Shown here one piece after another: positions 13,001 through 24,300 of a stretch of DNA of 64,000 nt (the first letter of the stretch is position 1; every line of letters begins with the position of its first letter). Position numbers and translations under genes: made by a program. A model generated the notes under the pieces. It worked only from the letters and a program-made list of their open reading frames with translations. It was not told the origin of the DNA and ran no database searches. Source of the stretch: Rugalucina vietnamica (lineage: Eukaryota > Mollusca > Bivalvia > Lucinida > Lucinidae); assembly GCA_964017185.1 (NCBI GenBank), contig OZ024879.1, forward strand, positions 45,264,883 through 45,328,882. The letters are read 5' to 3'.

Positions 13001-15285
13001 CTAGATTATCTAGATTTCTCCAGTGGCATCTTCGGCCTCTGATAATTGATAACTGTAATGTGCGAATTGCATGAACAAAATGAACACAACCGTTTGTTCT
13101 CATAGGTATTAACGAGGTAGATATCGCACCTGCATCGGGCAAAATAACTAAAAACGAGAAATATAGGTCGAGGGCACCAGGTCAAGGTGTGTTCTGAAAG
13201 GGTATGTCAAGGACAATTACTATGCAAGGTTTCACATTCGCAGCTACCTTAGGTGCACAGAAAACCAAACTTTGACATAAAAATTAACAAAGTCAATGGA
13301 CCGTGAAATATAGGTCAAGGGCACCGAATCAAGGTTCGTGCTTGAAGGGTACGACAAGGACAATTTTAAAATATACATGGTTTCACGCTTGCAGCAATCA
13401 CTGATGCAGAGAAAACCAAATTCCGACGTAAAATCAACAAAGTCAATGGCCCATGTTTTAAAGGTCAAGGGCATGTCAAGGAGGGTTTGTCATGGACAAT
13501 TACTATGCAAGGTTTCAAACTTGCAGCTATCACTGATGCAGAGAAAACCAAACTTCGACGTAAAAACCAAACTTCGACTTAAAAAAATAACAACGTCAAC
13601 GGACTGTGAAATATAGGGCAAGGGCACCGGGCCAAGGTGCGTGCTTGAAGGGTATATCAAGGACAATGACTATGCAAGGTTTCATACTTGCAGCTATCAC
13701 TGATGTAGGGAAAACCAAACTTCGACGTAAATGTTGACGGACGGACGGACGGAAATTTGGACTCCTATATCGCACCCTAATATAAGCAGGTGCGATAAAA
13801 AGCAATTGGTACAGAACAGATACGCCGCAGATAAGAATGGAACGTAGAACATATGTCGTAGATTTTCATACGCCACACATACGTCACACGTACGTAGCAC
13901 ATACACCTTGATACGCCGTACATACGAAAGAGAAATTCCATTCTAATACAGATACGTCACTGATACGCCACAGGTACGTCACACGTACGTGGTACATACG
14001 TCGCTTGAACAAAATACGTCTCAGACCTCGGCGTGTCGCAGTTTTCATAGATACGCGAGCGATACGCCGCTGATACGTGAATATGTGACAGAGGCTTTAG
14101 ATAATCGATATATTGCTGTACTAAAATATAATCATCAATCGATCCGATTAGCGTTTGTTTTGTTTACGTTTTCTTGGTCCTGAAATGCGGAACCGGAAGG
14201 GCATGAATCGATTTTCTTTTTCTTAATAGGCGGTTACGCATTTAAAGGTTTGTTAACCGTGATGCTGTATTTTGTCTGCATTATTTGCTGTCTTATCTTG
14301 GTAACATTGACTTTTGGTAAAAATATTATTGCCAATGGTATGAACTCCGAACGTACCCAATTCAAATACCAATTATTTGTAAAGAATCATTTTAAGTCGC
14401 CTCAAATGAAAACTAACAATCTGCACATTCGAAAACAAAGGCGCAGATCAGCTTCGCAGTAACTGCGAAGCTGATCAGCGCCTTTATTTTCGCTACACGG
14501 ATAATAGAATTCCTCTATTTTCAAAATCCAAAGTTTCTAGTCTCTAGCCGTCTCCCGTGCTTGTACAGCCCGGTTTGTGTCGGACCTGTTCGAATACCAC
14601 ATTGTTCCCCACCCCCCTCAAGTTTTACCTGTATACAGTGCGGCAGTCGTAGCCGTTACCGCAAAATGGTTCTGTATAAACTTTGGCACGAACGTGGCAA
14701 ACCCTGACGTCAGGATACCCTCTGAGGCCCCTGCCAACATCGTAAAAAGAAAGGGCTGGTTTCGGATAAGGGCCCAGATCACTTTAGGGAATTCTTTGAT
14801 GGGTAGTCGGGTAGCGGTGACGGCTTTGGACTGTTTCTGGCTTCCTTTGTGCATCTGTGAGACACGGGTCTCTCGTATAGTTTTGGCGGCTGAAAAAGTA
14901 ATAATTGAGCCGCCTCGTGGGAAAACCAACAATGTGGTTTCCGAACAGGTCTGACACAAACCGGCCTGTACAGTCACAGAAGCAGGCTAGAAGCTTGAAA
15001 TTTCGGATTTAAGTAAAAGAGGAATTGTACTATCCGAGTAGCGAAAACAAAGGCGCTGATCAGCTTCGCGGTATCTGCGCCTTTGTTATCGCCTATGCTG
15101 ATTGTTGGTTTTCCCATGCGGCGGCTCAATTATTTACAACCTGATCGAAAGAGATTTTGGCTCTTAAACTGTAAATCTGACCAGCGGTCTTCAGTGTCAC
15201 TTACTTCCGCATCCAAATCTAGAATAATCAAGGCATGATAATTATGATTAAAACTAGATGTACATGTGCGCCTCCTGCATCAAAG

Positions 15286-15321
<36 letters not shown>

Positions 15322-18300
15322 AAGATTGAATGAAAATTTATAGTTTAATTCATACCAAAGATAATACTGAGTCTCGGTTAAGAAGTCTAATTACGAATAG
15401 ATGGCACTATCATGGTAACTGTGTCTTGCCCAAGGACTACAGTGCCGTTGCTTTTACAGCCAGGGACACCTCACCTAGATGTCCGACCTACTACTATGAC
15501 TTGAGCCGCGACGCGAGAAAACCGGTCTTCGGGAGTTCCGACCAGCTCAGACATAAACCTGCCTGTACAGTCACAGAAACAGGCTAGAAGCTTGAAATTT
15601 CGGATTTAAGAAGAAGAGAAATTGTACTATCCGTGTAGCGAAAACAAAGGCGCTGATCAGCTTCGCAGTTACTGCGAAGCTGATCTGCGCCTTTGTTTTC
15701 GCATAGGCAATAATCCCGTTTTCTCACGATGCGGCTCACTTCCATTATGATGAGGCCACATTTCCACCCTCCAATTTAGACTTCAGTCATGCATAATCAA
15801 CACATCAGGAAAATATGCCCGTGAAACGTGTACCCCCTCAAACCCCACTTTTATTATAGAAGCCTGCGTGGTGCAGTGGTTATGTCACTTGCCTTGTAAA
15901 CCAGAGGTCACAGGTTCGAACCCGGGCTTCTCCAGTCCGTCGGATGGAACTTTAAACCGAGGTCCCGTCTCCATATGACCTTAGCTGTTGGTGGGACGTT
16001 AAACCCCAATCAACCAACCAACCCACTTTTGTTTGTTTTTTTGCTCCAAAACATACATTGTGGGTACTCGTTAGAACCACCTCGCCGACACATTGTATGT
16101 TTTGAGCGAGAATATTAAAAGGATCATATCTTTTCCAATGAAATTTTCAATTTTTTTCTTCTGAAAAATATTCTCTGTATATTGCAAATTGTGTATATGA
16201 TTGATTCAATAATATTGATTCTTTGTAAAACTATTACTTGTTATTTCTTGCACACCAGATAGAGAAATCCCTGGTTTTACCCCATGTGAGAAATTCTTAT
16301 CTCACCCTCGTTATCTCACCTCGGTCGCACCCTGCGTTCAAATGTTCTTTTTTACCACTGGTTGTATAGGACGTCACGTAATTTCGTCGCTAAGCGCACA
16401 CGTCACAATGACGTCAAAACGTTTTAAATCAAAATGGCGGACGCCGCGATTTTATCATTTTTCTAGGTAAATAGTATAAAAATCAATCTTCGCTGCATTA
16501 AGGTGAGTAAGAAAAAGAATCCATCATTCGTGTCAGGTATGGATAAACAAATCTGTTCATCGGGTCACAATTTGGCATCACTCGGCGAGCCTCGTGATGC
16601 CAAAATGTGACCCTCGGGACAGATTTGTCTATCCATACCTGACACTCATGTAAGATTCTTATATTATATATAATCAAAGAGGAGTTACTTTGATAAATAT
16701 ATATTTCATTTTTATTCTTCTAGAATTTATTGTCTAGAACTTTACAGAATTGTGTCATTGATTATTTTTATAACTATTACAGTTCAACCTGATTATAATG
16801 CGCCTCACTATAGTGCGGTTTTCAATATAATGCGGCCATGTCATGGCTCCCAAATTGATTATTTTGCTATAAGTCTATTGTAAGTAACCTCATTATAACA
16901 CGATTCACTTATAACATGGTCTGTTTCCATGGACCCTAAAAATAGCGTTATAATGAGGTTCATCTGTATTATAATTTAGAAGTTATTAACACATTATAGA
17001 AGCTTCTGGTTGAATCTGTGTGATTCGAACTGGGTGATTTATCATTGTCACCGTATAACAGAAATATTACATGTTCTATATCCTCTTAAAAATATCTTTC
17101 AATTAAACTCTGGTACTTTGAAGAAAATTCATGTCACCTGACCATTTGACATTGACAGAACAAAACAGAACTGTCTGTACTGTTCTCGAACAGTTTATTA
17201 TATAATTTTCTAGAAGGTAGTTGATTCTTCCTCAAATGTATATATATAGGTCCCAATCCAGTCTTGAGCATTCAGAAATTTGAAGTGATTTAAAGTTTAT
17301 AGTTTTGGTTGTTTCACTAGTGTTTTGGATTAGAATAATAGTGTGGATTATATATACATGTGCTCATATTCTAGATACTGGATTGAGGATACCTGTGGAC
17401 TTACATTTGAGGGACAAGGATTTATTTGAACAGTATTTAATTTGTAAGTTAGTTATTTATTTATTTACTTATTTGTTTCATGATTGTATGTATTTACTGC
17501 ATTTATTTGTTTATTTGTTTGATTTAACTTGTTACGTTTAAATTAGTTGGTTGTTTTTCGCTATACCTGTGTTGACCATTACGAAAACTTGCCCATGCAA
17601 TATACAGAGATTTTTTTAGCTTTAAAAAATGAAAATTTTTAGCTGAATTTTTTTTATATTTTTCTTATTCTTGCTCATAACATAGATTGTGGGTACACGT
17701 TAGAACCGCCTTGCCGAGGCGGTTCTAACGAGTACCCACAATCTATGTTTTGGAGCAAAAATAAGAAAAACAGGTATACCCCTGCATACCCCAGTTTTGC
17801 TATATAAAAGTGGGGGTTTGAGGGGGTATACTTTACACGGACATGTTTTCCTGATGTAGTTACGCTTGCTCGTAACAATAGGCATGTTTTCGTAATGATT
17901 ACACGTGTAGTTATTCCACTTACACGGTAATTCGGCACCATAGCAAGACAGAGGTAGAGCTATCAACATACAGGAGGAGAAGCTGACGAAGAAAGATGCC
18001 CACCAAGCCCCCACCCATCTCGGGTCACTGGGGGTCAAATCGATCCTGAAATTAAAGAACATATATCTTATGAAGAACGGTCATAGTTTCTTTACGACAG
18101 GATGATTTTGTCGTAAAGGCTTTGTAACAAGGACAGGTGTAGTGAAATTAGCATACAGGACGAGAAACTGACGAAGAAGACAGACAGCCCACTACCCACT
18201 GGGGGTAAATCTAACCTGAAAATCTATGTATAGAGAAATTGTCCAGGTATCTTGACACGTACCGGTGACCGTGTTCAACATTTTATTTTAATGATGTAAA

Positions 18301-21300
18301 TGTCAACCATGACTTGTCATTGAAAATATACATGACAAGAATTTGTCAGTCAGCCATCCCAGCAGGCACATGACGTCAGAATGACGTCAGATCGACGTCG
18401 ATGCGACGTCATGACGTAGCATCGACGTTGATATGACGTCATTAAGTGCGCGATCACACATGGCACAGCCAACCATATGTGTGACGACCCTGAGATATGT
18501 TTGTAATACGATCGCGAATGCTTTTAACGTTTATAGCAGCTCGCAATGAAGACTCGGATAATGCCTCGGCCAAAGGACATTTGGCTTGAATTTCAAGCAT
18601 CTTGGATTTCAGAGACATATCATTTAATAGATGAACTGCAAATGAATAAAAAAAAAAAATACAGGGAATAATAGTTCTTCAAAATTACCAATGAGAAGTG
18701 ACCTATTTTGATATATGTACAGATTTATATTTTCATGCTTTCTCCACTTTTTATTTTTGTTTGTTTGTTTGAATTGACGCTTAACGTCCCAGTCAACAGC
18801 CGTGGTCTCGTCGGACCGTTGGCTCCATTTTATGGGTCGTGTATCCAAAATTAGGATGTCATGACACACAACTAAGCCAATAAGGCTTACATGTACAGAT
18901 GGTTTGTCTTGAATCAAATTTCCTGGCCAGGCTCAGACCTGAGCGGTTAACTAGTAGTCAGATGTTCAGACAGTTTTTGGTTGTTTCGCCAAATAATTAT
19001 TGTAATTTGAGGGTGTTTCAAACATGTAATTTAAAAATTCTTTTGTGCAATATGCTGACAGAACTTGTCACATTCAGAGTGAACTTCTCTGAGCCGCCTC
19101 GTGGGAAAATCAGCAATGTGGTTTACGAACAGGTCCGACACAAACTGGGCTGTACAGCCACAGAAGCAGGCTAGAAGCTTGAAATTTCGGATTTAAGTAG
19201 AAGAGGAATTGTACTATCCGAGTAGCGAAAACAAAGGCGCTGATCAGCTTCGCGGTTACCGCGAAGCTGATCTGTGCCTTTGTTTTCGCCTATGCAGACT
19301 GTTGGTTTTCCCATGGGGTGGCTCATATACTATTACAATTGGACTACCCGCATATTACGGTGCACATTCACATGTACCTACTTGCTTGTGTCAACTTTAT
19401 CAAAATCAACCCAAACGTCCAGGAGTTGTCCGCCAATGATATAGCCAAATCCGGGACCCAATGCTGCCATGCCGTACAGAATACCTACAAAAATTTGAGC
19501 CTGTGCATGAGAAAACTAACAATTTGGGTTTCCGACCAGGTTCGACACAAATCAGGCTGTACAGTCACAGAATAAAGCTATACTCTTGAAACGTTGGATA
19601 TAAGTAGAAGAGGAATTGTACTATCCGTGTGGCGAAAACAAAGGCGCTGATCAGCTGTGCAGTTACTGCACAGCTGATCTTCGTCTTTGTTTTCGCATAT
19701 GCAAATTGTTGGTTTTCTCAGGCATAGGCCCATTTATAATTAACTCATTTATGGCGAATGGACTTTCCCATTATTATCATTTGCTCGAGTCTTCTTTCAT
19801 TTTGGTTTAAACAATATTTATTTTGAATCAAAATAACATATCAATTTACATTACATAACAAATAAAGTGTCAGGATTGGAAAACAAGTCATGTGGCTTAT
19901 AAAAATCCTCTCCTGTAGCCTTTTGGTGACTTATGGTTGTTTCATTTTTTGACGAAATTCCTCTGTAAGCTGACTAAACAGAATAGCCCGAGATAGGACA
20001 CCGCGTTCTGTGACGTCTCATCCGGGGCTATTCTGTTTAACAATGTCCCATAAATAGGACACCAGGACCCAGTTGTTCAAAGCATCGTTAGCTTAACGAT
20101 ATCGTTAAGACATAAATTTGTTAAGCAAATATCAGCAAAAGTAACAAATACACTGTTATTTTTTGTTGAAAAAAATGTGAGAATCTTTTGCAGTGCAAAA
20201 GATTCTCACATTTTTTCAACAAAAAATGACAGTGTATTTGTAATATTTATGTTTGAAATTTTAATGAAACGTTAACTAACGACGTCGTTAGTTTTGAACA
20301 ACTGGCCCCAGGCACACAACTAAGATCATAAAAATGAAGAAAATTTACTGTACATAAACAACAACAAAAATTTACGGTACATAAACAAGAACAAACATTT
20401 TATAAACGAGAACAAAAATTTACGGTACATAGACAACAACAAAAAATTACGGTACATAAACAACAACATAATTTTACGGTATATAACGATTTTGAATACA
20501 TCAAGGGTATGGCATGTGCCTCAGAAGTCTCTGTCTAAAATATTGTTAAAAGTGTGTGCATGTACACGAAAAGGTAAAAGTTACTAATACTAAAGAGAGA
20601 AAAAAAATGTATTCAACGGTTTAAATTTCAACCCATCATGTTCAGCAAAGTTACGAATTGCACGAAATGTTACATGATACGTGCTGTGATAAGGGAGCGA
20701 CCATTTGCTTTTTATGGGGTGGGGGCGGGGGGCTGGAAGACGTTTTCTGGTCTGGATATTTTTTCACTGGCGACGTGGTCCTGTCATTTTATTTGTATAT
20801 ATTACAATACGTACAATAGAATTTACCCTGTACTAGATATTTCTTTCGGGCAAAATTCGGTCCTAGAATTTATTTCAATAACAGCTGTCGCAGGACAGCG
20901 TAGCTCGCCTGACTTGTGCTTTGCCACTAAATTTATCAAAAGCATAAAATTTCAGACCAATATCTTCAAACATGCAAAGTATCAACTTGATCCATCAACA
21001 TGTTCAAGAGATATAGACTTCTAACAACTTTTACGAAAAACTTCAACAAAAAATTTCTAAATCTGTGACCTTGACCTCACGGTCACCCAGGGTGGGCCAC
21101 GATGGTACTCCATAAAACTTCAGACCAATATCTTCAAACATGCAAAGTATCAACTTGATCCATCAACATGTTCAAGAGATATAGACTTCTTAAATCTTTA
21201 ATGAAAAACTTTAACATAAAATTTCTAAGTCCGTGACCTTGACCTCAAGGTCACCCAGGGTGGACCACGATGGCACTGCATAAAACTTCAGGCCAATATC

Positions 21301-24300
21301 TACCAACATGCAAAGTATCAACTTGATCCATCAACATGTTCAAGAGATATAGACTTCTAAAATCTTTAATGAAAAACTTAAACATAAAATTTCCAAGTCT
21401 GAGACCTTGACCTCAAGGTCAACCAGGATGGGTCATGATGGTACTGCATAATACTTCAGACCAATATCTACCAATATGCAAAGTATCAACTTGATACATC
21501 TACATGTTCAAGAGATATAGACTTCTAAAATTTTAACCGAAAGTGTGACGCGGACGTACACGTAAACGTAAACGTAAACGGGGACGACCGAGGTGACAAC
21601 AATAGCTCTGTGCACTTCGTGCAGGCGAGCTAAAAATGTTCCAGCCCCCCCCCCCCCCTCCCCTTAAAATCAAATGGTCGCTCCGTAAATGATAAGAATC
21701 GCAAGTTTAAGATAAGAGATGTCCCGGTCGGCTTTCGTAACCTATTAACCTTTCGAAGACGGTCGGCTTTCGTAACCTATTAACTTCCGAACTAATTGGG
21801 CGCGCTAAGACCAGACATTTGAATCTGGATCAGGTGAGCCCGCATTTATATGTCTAGTGTGAAAAATCAGTTGACCTTTGGTTCTAACATCAATTTGAGC
21901 CGCCCCATGGGAAACCCAACAATCTGCATAGACGAAAACAAAGGCGCAGATCAGCTTCGCGGTAACCGCGAAGCTGATCAGCGCCTTTGTTTTCGCCACT
22001 CGGATAGTACAATTCCTCCTCTACTTAACTTCAAAATTTCAAGCTTCTAGCCTGCTTCTGTGACTGTACAGCTCGGTTTGTGTCAGACCTCAAACCACAT
22101 TGTTGGTTTTTCCACGAGGTGGCTCAGTTTATTTACCCAGATACAGCGGTGAGCTGGTCGCCTTCACACTGTCATCTATCAATCCCACGCCCACCGTGTA
22201 CAGTGTAGACCCTCCGATACCGTGAAGTATCATGCCAAACATCAGCACTCCCAGGTAATTCTGTAGGCCCGAGCTTTCACAGACTTCTTCTTTCAGTGAC
22301 GTAGCTGAAAATGTTGTACGAAGAACGCCCATGTATATACAGATTTTTCAGAAGTTGTTAAAACTTAAAAATTTCAGTAGATTTATTTTCTATATTTTTC
22401 TTATTTTTGCTCAAAACATAGATTGTGGGTACACGTTAGAACCGTTCTAACGAGTACCCACAAACTATGTTTTAGAGCAAGGTATAGGCCTACCCCTGCA
22501 TACCCTAGTTTTGTTATGTAACGTGGGATATAAGGGGGTTTGCGTTACACGGGCATGCTTTCCTGATGTTTATTAAAAGAAAACATGGGTGCTACTAACC
22601 TGTATCTGTGCGACTGGCGCCTGGACCAATATAACAATGCGAAGTCATTGATTCCTTAACATTTCTTGTTACCATGTGAATCATGAGAGCGGGATGGGGG
22701 GGGGGGGGGAGGTTGGGGGGCGCTAACACTCACAGCCGTGTTAATCTTGCACTCAGTAAAGCCATTGGTAGCATTTATTAGTACAACTTTCTAATCAGGC
22801 ATAAATTTGTTAACTGACTGTTTAATCGCCGTACAGTGATCCACCACTGTATACTCTACAAGAAGAAGAGCGTGAAATTCATCCCTTTTCAGGCACGTAT
22901 TAATGCTTATCGTCATTCCTGTTTCCCAAAAACTGTCACCACCAGGAATCCTGTATTGCCTCTGCGAGTCTGGATGCTTTCAAATCATCCATCCAGCTCG
23001 TCCCGCCCGTACCATCCTATATGAGCCTGTTCATGAGAAAACCAACAATTTGGGGTTACGACCAGGTCTGACACAAATCGGCCTGTAAAGTCACAGAAGC
23101 AGTCTAGAACCTTGAAATTTCAGGTTTATGAAGAAGAGGGATCGTACTATCCGTGTAGCGAAAACAAAGGTGCTGATCAGCTTCGCAGTTACTGCGAAGC
23201 TGATCTGCGCCTTTGTTTTCGCCTATGCAAATTGTTGGTTTTCTGATGCGGCGGCTCATATCTAAAATAAAGCAATTATCATGAAACACATTTTTTGTTC
23301 CTTACCATTTGCGCTGCAAGTTTTCGTCAGATCCTCTCCCCACTTATATAACCCTGTAGTAAAATGAGGCAATGCCATAATGAAAGATCCCGTTCCCATG
23401 ACAACCGCGGCGAACGTCAACCATCGTGCCTTGAACCGACCCGAACCGAAGAAACTGACGAAAAGGCCGAATATTGCCGCGGCGAAGTCGTATGAGCTGG
23501 AAATCATCCCGGACCGAGAACTTGGGAGCTTGAAACGTCGTTCGACGGTCTGGGTGTTGACATTGTTGACGCCGTTCACAACAAAACCTGCTCAGAGGGA
23601 ACATAAACATGCGCGGATCCAGAGGGGGGGGGGGACCGGGGGTCCGGACCCCCCCCCCCTGGAATTTGGAAAATTTATCTAAAAAAAGGTAATTTCGGGA
23701 TGTTTTGGGGGTTGGACCCCCCCTCGTCTGTGATCAAAAATTACCATTTTCGTTGGACCCCCTCTCATGAAAATTTCTGGATCCGCGCATGATAAATCAT
23801 GCTTATTATATTTGATAGTTCATATCTGAAAAGTTTAGGGAACAAATCTTCTATGTTTTATCTGTGTAGAGCGCTGTGGCTCAGCGGTAGAGGCGAAAGG
23901 TGGCGGGGTTCGAGCACAGTGCATTGACGTTAGACCATTTTATTGGAACACATTATATGAAACACTTGAGCCGCCTCATGGGAAAACCAACAATCTGCAT
24001 AGGCGAAAACAAAGACACAGATCAGCGCCTTTGTTTTCGCTATCGGATAGTACAATTCCTCCTCTACTCAGCTCCAAAATTTTAAGCTTCTAGCCTGCTT
24101 CTGTAGCTGTACAGGCCGGTTTGTGTCGGACCTATTCGGAAACCGCATTGTTGGTTTTCCCACGAGGTGGCTCACTTATTGTTGCAAATAAACACTAGTA
24201 AACACTCGGTGCAGTCACTGAATGGTCAAGAGGCTAGTCATTATCTTGGTTAAAATGACCAGTCATAAGAGGTTTTAGAGCCAGCAGGGTCAAATTGATA

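Larger units (their letters stand above)
11122..14266. repeat. inverted repeat pair spanning 3.1 kb
   Basis: About 94 bp at 11122-11215 (AACCGCGGTTAGGAAAAGAA, ATTCATGCCGTTCCGGTTCC) recur inverted at 14172-14266. Whether they are ends of one element or two fragments is not clear. The AT-rich stretch 11300-12275 between them shows nothing else. Confidence 0.6.

Noticed and set aside
12595-13042. Overlapping frames in the CGTA-word region
   Set aside because: Produced by the lack of stop codons in CGTA-type words; no protein character.
20638-21024. 128-codon frame
   Set aside because: Runs from MITE sequence into a pearl-like cassette; composition is random-like.
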